Below are positions 1 to 8,158 of a DNA stretch of 64,000 nucleotides, piece by piece. The stretch is from Acetilactobacillus jinshanensis_A. Its GTDB lineage: Bacteria; Bacillota; Bacilli; Lactobacillales; Lactobacillaceae. The notes under the pieces are model-generated. The model was not told where the DNA came from. It saw only the letters and a list, made by a program, of their open reading frames with translations, and did not search any database. The stretch is taken from contig CP171343.1 of assembly GCA_043289735.1 (NCBI GenBank), forward strand, positions 806,001 through 870,000, in the 5' to 3' direction. Position 1 is the first letter of the stretch. The number at the start of each line of letters is the position of its first letter. The position numbers were made by a program, and so were the translations under genes.

Positions 1-468
1 GATAATTTCCCTTTTATCAAAAGCATCCAATAGTTTTAAGTGGGTCTCAGGATCCATTAACGTTTGATGAGCATCCTGGCCTTGAATATCGACGACCCGA
101 CCGCCTAACTTACGCAAGGCATCCGTATTTACCAAAAGACCGTTGATTCGGCAAAGGTTACGACCGTTTCGATAAATCTCCCGCTGAATTATTACGCTGC
201 CGTCAGAATGATCGATTCCCAGCTGATCCAGGACCTGATAGGCTTTAGATCCCTTAGGAAACGTAAACAGTCCCTGAAGAACCAGTTTTTTACACCCCGT
301 TCGAATGTATCGCTTGGATCCTCGGCTCCCCGTAAGCAGATTTAACGCGTCAATGATGATCGATTTACCCGCACCGGTTTCACCCGTCAGGACGGTCATT
401 CCGGAAGAGAAATCAATCCTAAGGTGGTCGATAATGGCTAAATTTTGAATATCTAACTCTTGAATCAA
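1..468 (-). CDS. recN: DNA repair protein RecN, N-terminal part (runs off window)
   Basis: SMC-like ATPase that acts early in double-strand break repair. The open frame covers about 156 N-terminal residues and continues past the left edge. The Walker A motif GETGAGKS is at residues 29-36, preceded by the typical start MIQELDIQNLAIID. A TTG start at 468-466 is inferred because the RBS AGAAAGG lies just upstream and no ATG exists in frame before the conserved start. It follows tlyA closely, as in many Firmicutes. No lesion is seen in the visible part. The C-terminal Walker B half is outside the window. Confidence 0.9.
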   Translation of the reverse strand, partial: MIQELDIQNLAIIDHLRIDFSSGMTVLTGETGAGKSIIIDALNLLTGSRGSKRYIRTGCKKLVLQGLFTFPKGSKAYQVLDQLGIDHSDGSVIIQREIYRNGRNLCRINGLLVNTDALRKLGGRVVDIQGQDAHQTLMDPETHLKLLDAFDKREII

Positions 469-491
469 TTTCAGATTACCTTTCTTAAACG

Positions 492-1319
492 TTAATCTTT
501 AATCTTGAACTGCTTTCGAGCCTCGGCAATGGTTTCATTAATTGAGATTGCTGAATTAATTTTAGGAACGGAAGTCGACCTTAAATGAACTAAAAATTCT
601 ACGTTACCTTTACCGCCTTCAATCGGTGAAAAGCTCAAGCCTAGAACCGAGAAACCAGAATGGATAGCATAAGACATTACGTTTTTAATCACTTGGACGT
701 GAACGCCATGATCACGAACGATACCGTGCTTACCGACTTTATCCCGGCCGGCTTCAAACTGGGGCTTAATCAGCGCCACCACTTCACCGCCGTTTTTCAA
801 AATCGGCTTTAACGGCGGCAGAATTAAACGTAACGAAATAAACGATACGTCAATTGAAGCAAATTCAGGCTGACCTTTCTTAAAATCAGCCGGTTTACTA
901 TATCGAAAATTAGTGTGTTCCATGACCACTACTCGGGGATCGGTTCTTAATTTCCACACTAGCTGATTAGTACCAACATCTAAGGCGTAACTGCGTTTAG
1001 CACCGTTCCGAAGCATCACGTCGGTAAAACCACCGGTGGATGAACCGATATCCAGAACGACTTTCTGATTTACGCTAATGTTAAAGACCCGTAAAGCTTT
1101 GGCTAATTTTAGGCCGCCCCGGCTAACGTACGGCATCCGTTTGCCTTTAAATCGCAAATGCGTACTGGCGGGGATTTTAGTACCCGGCTTATCCAGCCGC
1201 ATGTTATTCTTACCCAGGATCTGACCGGCCATAACGGCCCGTTTAGCTTTTTCACGACTGCTAAACAGGCCCTGCTTTACTAATAAAACATCAACACGTT
1301 CTTTATCTTTCATAATCAT
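492..1319 (-). CDS. tlyA: TlyA-family rRNA 2'-O-methyltransferase (YqxC)
   Basis: Predicted S-adenosylmethionine-dependent ribose methyltransferase of the hemolysin A / TlyA family. The 275 aa show an S4 RNA-binding domain at about residues 7-65 and an FtsJ-like methyltransferase domain after residue 85, with the SAM-binding loop LDIGSSTGGFTD near residue 89. The length is normal. The start ATG overlaps the ispA stop, and a second ATG two codons later is also possible; the RBS GGAGA sits in the ispA end. It belongs to an ispA-tlyA-recN transcription unit. Role in rRNA modification is inferred from the family. Confidence 0.88.
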   Translation of the reverse strand: MIMKDKERVDVLLVKQGLFSSREKAKRAVMAGQILGKNNMRLDKPGTKIPASTHLRFKGKRMPYVSRGGLKLAKALRVFNISVNQKVVLDIGSSTGGFTDVMLRNGAKRSYALDVGTNQLVWKLRTDPRVVVMEHTNFRYSKPADFKKGQPEFASIDVSFISLRLILPPLKPILKNGGEVVALIKPQFEAGRDKVGKHGIVRDHGVHVQVIKNVMSYAIHSGFSVLGLSFSPIEGGKGNVEFLVHLRSTSVPKINSAISINETIAEARKQFKIKD

Positions 1320-2227
1320 TATCTCCGCCGACTACGTCTCTTAACCTGAAAATAACTAAAAAATGACTTCAATAATCGAGTATCGATCGAAGAATTTTGA
1401 TTCAGATCATCTAAATCATGTTTACCATGCTTAAGAACCGTTTCCAATTGATCATAGGCCCCGTTTAATCCTAATAGATTTGGATACGTGTTTTTACCAG
1501 AATCCTGACCGACCGGTTTACCCAGTTCAATTTCACTGCCGACCACGTCTAAAATATCATCATAGATCTGAAAAGCTAAACCAAATGAATCAGCAAACTT
1601 TAATAATGGCTTAATGAATTGTTTATCAGCATGACCCATAATTAATCCCGCTTGAACGGCATAGTGAATTAAAGCCCCGGTCTTATGACGATGTAAAACT
1701 CTTAAGCGGCTTAACGGTAACTGATGATTTTCAAATTCAATATCGCTAGCTTGACCGGAAACCATCCCACTCGGTCCGGCAGCTTTTGATAAGCCGTGAA
1801 CCAATTTAACCTTGGTTTCGGCAGACAAAGAATTATCAACGAGCCATTGAAAAGCCAACGTTAACAGGCCGTCACCGGCTAACGTTGCCATTCCGGCGCC
1901 AAACACCGCATGACTAGTCGGTTGACGACGACGTAAACCGTCATCGTCCATCGCGGGTAAGTCATCGTGAATCAATGAATAGGTATGAAGTAATTCTAAA
2001 GCGCATGCAGCTTTTAGACGGGGTGGAGTCAGTTTAGTTCCTAACGTTTTTAGCGTCGCAATAGTCAACATCGGTCGTAACCGTTTCCCGCCAGCTAAGA
2101 CTGAAAAATTCATGGCTCGATTCAATATCTTTTGATCAATATCTTTCTTTAAATTATTTTTTAAATATTGATTAATTTTAGGCCGATAAGTCTTTTCAAA
2201 TTTAACTAAACGTGGATCTTTACTCAT
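1319..2227 (-). CDS. ispA: Polyprenyl (farnesyl/geranylgeranyl) diphosphate synthase
   Basis: Condenses isopentenyl diphosphate with allylic diphosphates to make the prenyl precursors of undecaprenyl phosphate. The 302 aa carry the first aspartate-rich motif DDLPAMDD at residues 88-95 and the second, DDILD, near residue 222. GGKRLRP near residue 46 is the typical substrate-binding segment. The gene overlaps xseB by 4 bp (ATGA) and tlyA by 1 bp, so translation is likely coupled. The C-terminus is basic (KRRSRRR), which is unusual but otherwise the protein looks complete. Confidence 0.9.
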   Translation of the reverse strand: MSKDPRLVKFEKTYRPKINQYLKNNLKKDIDQKILNRAMNFSVLAGGKRLRPMLTIATLKTLGTKLTPPRLKAACALELLHTYSLIHDDLPAMDDDGLRRRQPTSHAVFGAGMATLAGDGLLTLAFQWLVDNSLSAETKVKLVHGLSKAAGPSGMVSGQASDIEFENHQLPLSRLRVLHRHKTGALIHYAVQAGLIMGHADKQFIKPLLKFADSFGLAFQIYDDILDVVGSEIELGKPVGQDSGKNTYPNLLGLNGAYDQLETVLKHGKHDLDDLNQNSSIDTRLLKSFFSYFQVKRRSRRR

Positions 2228-2502
2228 TTTTGGCCATTCCCCTGGTTACCCTCAACGCTGTTATTAACGTCCTGACCGTTCTTATCACGGTCGTAAGGAA
2301 CTTCTTTACCGTCGTCGGTCATCATTTTGGTCAGCGTATTTTCAGCATGAGTCAGCGTACCCTGTAATTTATTACTTAGTTTAACCCCGTTCTTAAACTG
2401 ATCTAGGGCTTTATCTAACGGAACGTCACCACTTTCAAGCTGATTAACGATGGTTTCTAATTTTTGTAAATTATCTTCAAAACTAACTTTTTTCTTTGGC
2501 AT
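2224..2502 (-). CDS. xseB: Exodeoxyribonuclease VII small subunit
   Basis: Small subunit that binds XseA in the single-strand DNA exonuclease VII complex. The 92 aa begin with the family signature SFEDNLQKLETIVNQLESG and the helix around residue 30 (DKALDQFKNGVKL). The tail after residue 65 is polar and poorly conserved. It starts 2 bp after the reconstructed xseA stop and overlaps ispA, so xseA, xseB and ispA form one unit. If the xseA lesion is real, this subunit may have no full-length partner. Confidence 0.9.
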   Translation of the reverse strand: MPKKKVSFEDNLQKLETIVNQLESGDVPLDKALDQFKNGVKLSNKLQGTLTHAENTLTKMMTDDGKEVPYDRDKNGQDVNNSVEGNQGNGQK

Positions 2503-2504
2503 AG

Positions 2505-3856
2505 TTATTTCCCTTTCTGCTTAGGCTGAATTCGATTTACCATGGCGTCCGCTTTGCCATCTCGAAAATTTAAAGTGACCGCATCTTTCGGTTTTAGATC
2601 TTTAACACCTTTGATCAGCCGTTTCTTTTTCGTTATTAAACTATATCCACGACTCATCGTCTTTAACGGACTTAAATGGTCTAGCGAACTGACTTCATTT
2701 TGAAAAATGGCCGCTTTTTATCCAGAATCTTTTGCATCGCTGATTTAAGCTGCTGGGTTACTAACTGAATTTTCTGATGATACCTAATGATGGCTTGTTG
2801 GGGTGAATGATAATTCAGCTGATAAATGTCATTTTGTAAACGACGTTGATAATGAGTTAAGTATTTCTGAATCAGATTTCTTAAATTAGCCTTTAGAGTA
2901 TCCACCTGCTGAATATAAGTCTCGTATAGCCGATCAGGTTGCCTAAAGACGTATGATTGCCGGACTTTCGTTAATCGTTGCTGCAGGAGTGCTAATTTGT
3001 CCCGAAACGCCGTTATAATTCGTTCCCGTAAATTAGCGATATTAGTAATCTCGTCGGTTAAAACCGGAGTCGCAAATTCAGCAGCAGCGGTCGGCGTGGC
3101 CGCACGCTGGTCAGCTACTAAATCGGCAATCGTCGTATCGGTTTCGTGGCCGACCGAAGAAATCACGGGAACCCGACAATTATAAATGGCACGGGCAACG
3201 CTCTCTTCGTTAAACGGCCACAGATCTTCAATCGATCCACCGCCACGGCCGATAATCAGCGTATCGAAATGACCGTCACGATCAACCCGATGAATCTGTT
3301 TCACCAAATTAGCGGCAGCGTTGTCACCTTGAACCACCGCCGGAAACAGAACGATCTGAACGATCGGGTAACGTCGACGGGTGGTAACGATAATATCACG
3401 GATCACCGCCCCCGATCGGGAAGTAATCACCGCGATCCGCTTAGGAAAGTGAGGCAGCGGCTTTTTATGAGCCGGATTAAACAGGCCCTCTTTAGCCAGC
3501 TTCTTCTTTAACTGTTCATAAGCTTCGTATAATGCACCGACCCCTTGCGGCTCCATATGATCAATATAAATTTGATAGCTGCCCTGGGGTTCGTAGACGG
3601 AAATCCGGCCGGATACTACGACTTTCATCCCTTCTTCAGGCCGAAATTTAACTTTTGAAAATTCGGATCGGAACATAACCGCATCAATCTTGGCATGATC
3701 GTCTTTTAAACTAAAATATTGATGAGAATGGGGACGATAACGATAATTTGAAATCTCTCCCATTAAATAAACTCGGCCTAAATACGGATCATAATCAAAT
3801 TTACGTTTAATATACTGACTAAGAGCCGTTACCGTTAAATACTTATGTTTAGTCAT
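2505..3856 (-). CDS. xseA: Exodeoxyribonuclease VII large subunit, frameshifted near C-terminus
   Basis: Nuclease subunit of exonuclease VII. The uninterrupted frame gives 391 aa ending at 2681: an OB-fold domain first (GEISNYRYRPHSHQYFSLKD near residue 28), then the central nuclease domain with GRGGGSIEDLW and SVGHETDTTIADLVAD. At about 2700, in a T5/A4 stretch, the frame shifts by one base. The other frame continues with SSLDHLSPLKTMSRGYSLI and ends at a TAA at 2507-2505, just before xseB, giving the normal length of about 450 aa. So the gene is either mutated at its end or carries a sequencing indel. Confidence 0.85.
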
Positions 3857-4717
3857 TACTAGGACTCCATTCAGTTAATTCAACAACTTGCTGCATTAAA
3901 GTCGCGACCGTTACCGGGCCGACACCGCCGGGAACGGGAGTAATCAAACCGGCCATTTTAGCGGCGCTTTTAAAATTAACGTCGCCCACTAATTTACCGT
4001 TTTGATTAACGTTTTCACCAACATCGATGACGGTCGCCCCGGGTTTAATGTCTTTACCGTAGATCAAATTTACTTGACCGGTGGCGCTAATGATTACGTC
4101 AGCGTTTTTAGTATATTCATGAATCGGAGCCGCATAATGATTCAAGTCAGTCACCAATGCCCCCGCATTAATTAATAAACTGGTCATCGGACGACCGACA
4201 ATTCGGCTACGACCGATTACAACCGCGCGGCGGCCTTTTAAAGGCACGTGATAGTAACGCAATATAGTCATAATGCCTTTCGGGGTACAACCAACGGGAT
4301 AATGACTCAGACTGCCTTCAAATAATTTACCTTCATTTAAGGGATTAACACCATCAACATCCTTATCTGGATTAATTGACGCATTTATTATCCGTTCATT
4401 AATATGATGAGGTAATGGCGACTGAACCACGATTCCATTAACTTCCGAATCTGAATTACAACGCTGAATAATGCTTAATAATTTATCCTGACTGGTATGA
4501 GTAGGCAATAGCTTAACGATCGATTTTATACCTAATCTACCAGCCTTTCGATGCTTTAAATTTAAATACATCCGACTGGCTGGATCGTTACCCACTAGAA
4601 TTTCAACTAACGTCGGCACCACTCCTTTATTACGGAGAAACGCCACCTTTTTTTTGACGTTTTGACAAATTTCTTAGCTATCTTTCGACCGTCAATACGA
4701 CCATTGATAACTGACAA
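3849..4717 (-). CDS. folD: Methylenetetrahydrofolate dehydrogenase/cyclohydrolase FolD, frameshifted at N-terminus
   Basis: Bifunctional enzyme interconverting methylene- and formyl-tetrahydrofolate. The clean frame (3849-4646, 265 aa) holds the folate site VQSPLPHHI, KDVDGVNPLNEG, the NADP-binding GRSRIVGRPM and the C-terminal TPVPGGVGPVT. The missing start is in another frame: IDGRKIAKKF is readable upstream, joined through an A8 run (plus-strand T8 at 4648-4655). A TTG at 4717 is a weak start candidate. Its 3' end overlaps xseA by 8 bp. FolD is usually essential, so a homopolymer indel is a likely explanation. Confidence 0.85.
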
Positions 4718-4777
4718 AAATCAATCACGACTCTCAATTAAACTAAATTAAGTTTATCATATTTAGATTCGGATATT

Positions 4778-4811
4778 AAAAAGCGGATTTATAATTATAA
4801 ATCCGCTTTAT
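4778..4811 (-). terminator. Rho-independent terminator after nusB
   Basis: A perfect 30-bp inverted repeat at 4780-4809 (stem AAAGCGGATTTAT) is followed on the minus strand by a T run. It lies just 3' of nusB and ends the efp-asp23-nusB unit before folD. Confidence 0.88.
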
Positions 4812-4824
4812 ACGATCGTATCTA

Positions 4825-5220
4825 TTAAATTTTATTTCCTAAGACACCGTTAATAAAGCGCCGTGAACGATCATCACTATATTCTTTAGCTAATTGTAGC
4901 GCTTCGTTAACAGCAACTTTATTAGGAACCGACTTTACGTCATCAATTTCGTAAAACGCAATTCTTAAAATGATTAAATCAGTCTTAGCAATTCGGTCAA
5001 GTGTCCAATCAGAATTTAGATACTGACTAATTTGACCATCCAGACCTTCTCGATGATTTTTAACGCCATCAACCAATTGAATCAAATATTCAGGATAGTT
5101 TTCATCCTTACTTTTAATCAACGCCTGAAATAATTGAATAGGATCCGCTTTCGGGTTAGCGTTCATCGCAAATAACGTTTGGAACGCCACTTCACGGATC
5201 CGATGTCTAGTTAAATTCAC
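4825..5220 (-). CDS. nusB: Transcription antitermination factor NusB
   Basis: RNA-binding factor that with NusE (S10) promotes antitermination of rRNA operons. The 131 aa are all-helical and of normal length: start TRHRIREVAFQTLFAMN, middle DWTLDRIAKTDLIILRIA, end VAVNEALQLAKEYSDDRS and FINGVLG. The start overlaps the end of the Asp23-family gene by 4 bp, so translation is coupled. A strong terminator follows. Confidence 0.95.
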   Translation of the reverse strand: MNLTRHRIREVAFQTLFAMNANPKADPIQLFQALIKSKDENYPEYLIQLVDGVKNHREGLDGQISQYLNSDWTLDRIAKTDLIILRIAFYEIDDVKSVPNKVAVNEALQLAKEYSDDRSRRFINGVLGNKI

Positions 5221-5651
5221 TTTTGTTCACCCTGATTATTCTTAAATAAATGGTTTGGATCAACATGAGAAGCTTTCTTTTTGGGTACAATTCCTTCAAC
5301 ATGAACATTAACCGTACCAACGTTTAATTCAGTCATAAAAAGCAACTGTTGCTTAACTTTATCCTGAATTTTTAGGGCAACTTTAGGAACTGAATAGCCA
5401 TAATTAATATAAACGTAAATATCAACGATTAATTGATGACGCTTATTAAAAGCTAAACGAATTCCTTTGCCCCATTCTCGATGGCCAAATAATTCATTAA
5501 CGCTCGTTGCTAAGGAACCGCGCATCCGGTTGACACCCTTAACTTGAACAGCAGCAATACTAGCAATAATCTCTAGCACCCTGGGAGCAATTTTAATATT
5601 ACCCAATTTAGATCGACCTGATTTAAGGGTTATATTTACATTTTCAGTCAA
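5217..5651 (-). CDS. Asp23/Gls24 family protein (YqhY type)
   Basis: Small protein of the alkaline-shock Asp23/Gls24 family. Its position directly before nusB is that of Bacillus YqhY. The 144 aa include the conserved core GNIKIAPRVLEIIASIAA and the alternating strand DIYVYINYGYSVPKVALKIQ, ending with NVGTVNVHVEGIVP. No membrane segment is seen. The YqhY subgroup is linked to control of acetyl-CoA carboxylase; that role here is inferred only from position. It sits 37 bp after efp and overlaps nusB by 4 bp. Confidence 0.85.
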   Translation of the reverse strand: MTENVNITLKSGRSKLGNIKIAPRVLEIIASIAAVQVKGVNRMRGSLATSVNELFGHREWGKGIRLAFNKRHQLIVDIYVYINYGYSVPKVALKIQDKVKQQLLFMTELNVGTVNVHVEGIVPKKKASHVDPNHLFKNNQGEQK

Positions 5652-5688
5652 AGTATCACCTCATTATAAAGACGCGGTTATATAATCA

Positions 5689-6252
5689 TTAAGCTCTTGA
5701 AACGTAGGTACCGTCCTGAGTATTGATTACTAATTTTTGACCGTTGGTAACGAAGAACGGAACCTGAACCACTAATCCAGTATTCATAGTAGCAGGCTTA
5801 GAGCCACCCGATGCGGTATTACCTTTAATCGTAGGCTGAGTCTGTTTAACGGTCAAGGTAACGGTATTCGGTAATTTAACACCTAGAATCGTACCGTTAA
5901 ATTCAAATAAAGTAACCGGTAAATTAGGCTTTAAGTACTTTAAAGCCGACTTAATGTTAGCACCCGGTACGGTAACCTGTTCATAAGTCTTAGAATCCAT
6001 GAAGACGTAACCGGCACTCCCTTTATATAAGTACTGCATCTTATGATCAGTAATGATTGCCTGCGGAACCTTTTCACCGGCACGGAAAGTTCTTTCGATT
6101 ACCGACTGATCCTTCAGGTTCTTAATTCGGGTTCGAACAAAAGCACTGCCACGGCCTGGATTAACGTGAACCACTTTAATTAAGCGCCAAACGGCATTTT
6201 TAATGATGATGGTCATACCAGGTTTAAACGAATTAGAAGAAATTTTAGTCAT
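5689..6252 (-). CDS. efp: Elongation factor P
   Basis: Relieves ribosome stalling at consecutive prolines. The 187 aa have the three EF-P domains; domain I contains HVNPGRGSAF, and domain III carries GLVVQVPFFVTNGQK. The residue at the tip of the domain I loop, which is Lys32 in Bacillus EF-P, is arginine here (R34). That rules out lysine modification such as the 5-aminopentanol group. The rest of the factor is normal. It is the first gene of the efp-asp23-nusB unit. Confidence 0.93.
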   Translation of the reverse strand: MTKISSNSFKPGMTIIIKNAVWRLIKVVHVNPGRGSAFVRTRIKNLKDQSVIERTFRAGEKVPQAIITDHKMQYLYKGSAGYVFMDSKTYEQVTVPGANIKSALKYLKPNLPVTLFEFNGTILGVKLPNTVTLTVKQTQPTIKGNTASGGSKPATMNTGLVVQVPFFVTNGQKLVINTQDGTYVSRA

Positions 6253-6280
6253 AATAAATTCATCTCTTTAAAAATTAAAA

Positions 6281-6312
6281 ATAAAAAGGGACTCCCATCA
6301 TGGGTCCCTTTA
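6281..6312 (-). terminator. Rho-independent terminator after rpmA
   Basis: A stem made of AAAGGGA and TCCCTTT with an inner CCC/GGG pairing is followed on the minus strand by a T-rich tail. It lies directly 3' of rpmA and separates the L21-Prp-L27 unit from efp. Confidence 0.85.
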
Positions 6313-6330
6313 ATATTAATTATTTCTAAT

Positions 6331-6627
6331 TTACTTTGCGGCTTCAGAAACGGGGTATACTGATACTTTCTTCTTACGGCGACCCATACGTTCGAATCGA
6401 ACTACACCTTTAATAGTGGTGTATAAAGTATCATCACCGCCGCGCTTAACGTTGAGGCCAGGATAGACCTTAGTACCACGCTGACGGTATAAGATTGATC
6501 CAGCCGTAACGGTAGAACCGTCAGCAGCTTTACAACCTAAACGACGACCAATCGAATCATGGGTGTTACCAGTAGAACCAGTACCTTTATGGGTTGAGAA
6601 GAACTGTAAATCCATTACTAATTTCAT
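6331..6627 (-). CDS. rpmA: 50S ribosomal protein L27 with cleavable N-terminus
   Basis: L27 reaches toward the peptidyl transferase centre. The 98 aa open with a short leader that ends in the motif LQFF at residues 7-10, the site cut by the Prp protease in Firmicutes. The mature part starts STHKGTGSTGNTHDS. It shares an operon with rplU and prp, which is the protease gene. The length and sequence are normal. Confidence 0.96.
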   Translation of the reverse strand: MKLVMDLQFFSTHKGTGSTGNTHDSIGRRLGCKAADGSTVTAGSILYRQRGTKVYPGLNVKRGGDDTLYTTIKGVVRFERMGRRKKKVSVYPVSEAAK

Positions 6628-6647
6628 GTTTTACACCTCCGTACATT

Positions 6648-6983
6648 TTAGCGAACTATATTTAATTTTATATAACGATGATATTGATCAGCAATCATTC
6701 TAATTCCTAATTCAAAGCTACGTAATAACGTTTGAACCTTTAAATTATGAATTTCATTACGAACTTGCGGAATTTTAACGATTAACAAGCCGCCCTTTAC
6801 CGAATCCTGTTTAATTTGAGGCGTTACCTTTGCAAGATTCGACAAATTATTAACGGTCGTGATTGAAAGTACTGATACTGCAGCGCAAACGATATCATGG
6901 CCGTAATTAGCTGAATTAGCATGACCAATTAATTTGAAGCCGTTAATTAAATCATGGTGATAAATAATGGTGGCTTTAATCAT
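6648..6983 (-). CDS. prp: Ribosomal-processing cysteine protease Prp (YsxB)
   Basis: Cysteine protease that removes the N-terminal extension of L27. The 111 aa show the conserved GHANSANYGHDIVCAAVS, which holds the catalytic His (residue 18) and Cys (residue 30). It lies between rplU and rpmA, the standard position, and its substrate L27 carries the matching LQFF site. Start ATG is preceded by the end of rplU within 5 bp. Confidence 0.93.
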   Translation of the reverse strand: MIKATIIYHHDLINGFKLIGHANSANYGHDIVCAAVSVLSITTVNNLSNLAKVTPQIKQDSVKGGLLIVKIPQVRNEIHNLKVQTLLRSFELGIRMIADQYHRYIKLNIVR

Positions 6984-6988
6984 AATAA

Positions 6989-7297
6989 TTAAGCTTTGAT
7001 TGCACTGATCTTAACTGCTGTATACGGTTGACGATGGCCTTTCTTAGAATGATGGCCCTTCTTTTCTTTATAACGGAAAAGCGTTACCTTCTTTTGGACG
7101 CCCTGCTTAACAACGGAGCCTTCAACCGATGCGCCACTTACGGTTGGGGTACCGATCTTAACGGATTTACCGCCAACGAAAACGACGTTCTTAAAAGTAA
7201 CCTTATCGCCTTTTTTAGCGTTAAGCTTTTCAACGTAAACGGTGTCACCTTTAGCAACCCGATACTGCTTACCGCCAGTTAAAATAACTGCGTACAT
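6989..7297 (-). CDS. rplU: 50S ribosomal protein L21
   Basis: Ribosomal large-subunit protein. The 102 aa begin MYAVILTGGKQYRVAKGD, with the typical basic segment TLFRYKEKKGHHSKKGHRQ near the end. The start has a strong AGGAGG site 8 bp upstream. It is the first gene of the rplU-prp-rpmA operon, driven by the promoter at 7421-7449 and probably controlled by its long leader. Confidence 0.96.
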   Translation of the reverse strand: MYAVILTGGKQYRVAKGDTVYVEKLNAKKGDKVTFKNVVFVGGKSVKIGTPTVSGASVEGSVVKQGVQKKVTLFRYKEKKGHHSKKGHRQPYTAVKISAIKA

Positions 7298-7304
7298 TTA
7301 AGTG

Positions 7305-7415
7305 CACCTCCTTATTAATTTACTTAGACTCGCCGATTTAAGCGCCTATTAAATTAAATAGAACTTAAGCTTAAAATCGTGCGGTTGCAGCTGTGGGAAG
7401 TCCACAATTACAACA
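7305..7415 (-). promoter_or_regulatory. Candidate L21 leader (5' UTR of rplU)
   Basis: About 115 nt lie between the promoter and rplU. They contain the complementary segments GTGGACTTCCCAC and a conserved-looking CAGCTGCAACCGCAC. Firmicute rplU operons commonly carry an autoregulatory L21 leader; assignment here rests on position and partial fold only. Confidence 0.5.
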
Positions 7416-7420
7416 ATTTA

Positions 7421-7449
7421 AGTATACTCGAATCTTTATGAATTATCAA
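7421..7449 (-). promoter_or_regulatory. Sigma-A promoter for rplU operon
   Basis: On the minus strand, -35 TTGATA (7449-7444) and -10 TATACT (7426-7421) are separated by exactly 17 bp, close to the vegetative consensus. It lies just 3' of the tRNA-Arg terminator and upstream of the rplU leader. Confidence 0.8.
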
Positions 7450-7458
7450 CCTAAAACT

Positions 7459-7490
7459 AAAAAGGGCATGAACAAAACTCATGTCTTTTA
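7459..7490 (-). terminator. Terminator after tRNA-Arg
   Basis: Minus-strand stem AAAGACATGA / TCATGCCCTTT with a loop GTTTTGT and trailing Ts, directly after the tRNA-Arg gene. Confidence 0.75.
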
Positions 7491-7498
7491 TGGGTCAA

Positions 7499-7572
7499 TG
7501 TCGCAGGTGGGACTCGAACCCACGACCCACGGTTTAGAAGACCGTTGCTCTATCCAGCTGAGCCACTGCGAC
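7499..7572 (-). tRNA. tRNA-Arg (anticodon TCT)
   Basis: The acceptor arms GTCGCAG and CTGCGAC pair fully. The anticodon arm ACGGT-CTTCTAA-ACCGT gives anticodon TCT, which reads AGA and AGG. The T arm contains GGTTCGAGTCC. The CCA end is not encoded. The gene stands alone with its own terminator. Confidence 0.95.
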
Positions 7573-7628
7573 ATACTCACAACAGTTGGTATTGTATTAA
7601 AATCGGTCTATAAAGTCAAGTTAGTCAG

Positions 7629-8138
7629 CTATTTAAGCCTTTTCTGACCGTATTTCCGGTGGAAAGCTTGGGCAATTACTGATTGTGATAAACCCAGGTC
7701 ACTCAAGCCTAATTTAAGGTAAAGTTTCCAGGAATACATTAAATCATTTAAATTATGATTAAAGTAACTATCATAAAGCATATTTTTAATCGCTAAATAT
7801 AGCTGACTTAAATATTTAGTCTTCTTACGGGAGGCTAAATGATCTAATTCTTTATCCGAAATCCATACCACTTGGTTCCAATTCTTTAAATTAGCCACCA
7901 GAAAAAAGTGATCCAAGCCTTCGACGTATAAATCCAGAATTTGCTTCTTTAGCTTAGCGTCCTTCTTGGGAACCTGATTATAATACCAGCCGATTGAATC
8001 AGCTAATTTAGCCAACACGACGTCTAAAATAACAAAGGCGTTCTTTAATCTAACCTGCGGTAAATACCTAAATCGACTGTGTAATTCCTTTTTCCGATGA
8101 TATAAGACGGATTTCTTTAACATTTGAGTAAGGTTCAT
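7629..8138 (-). CDS. dUTPase-like all-alpha protein, probably divergent
   Basis: Helical 169-aa protein. The segment ILDLYVEGLDHFFLVANLKN near residue 67 resembles the second helix of dimeric all-alpha dUTPases (family DUTPase_2, PF08761), whose pattern is EYVDGLHF. The segment AFVILDVVLAKLADS near residue 34 lies where that family has its metal-binding glutamates (ELGE and NE), but these are replaced here. So it may be an inactive or reassigned relative, or an unrelated fold. It is followed by tRNA-Arg and preceded by the decayed unit after glnA. Function is not established. Confidence 0.45.
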   Translation of the reverse strand: MNLTQMLKKSVLYHRKKELHSRFRYLPQVRLKNAFVILDVVLAKLADSIGWYYNQVPKKDAKLKKQILDLYVEGLDHFFLVANLKNWNQVVWISDKELDHLASRKKTKYLSQLYLAIKNMLYDSYFNHNLNDLMYSWKLYLKLGLSDLGLSQSVIAQAFHRKYGQKRLK

Positions 8139-8158
8139 TAGTCAGATGCTCCTTAGCG

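Noticed and set aside
3146..3511. A 121-aa plus-strand frame inside xseA
   Set aside because: Shadow of the XseA nuclease domain; no start signal and no family features.
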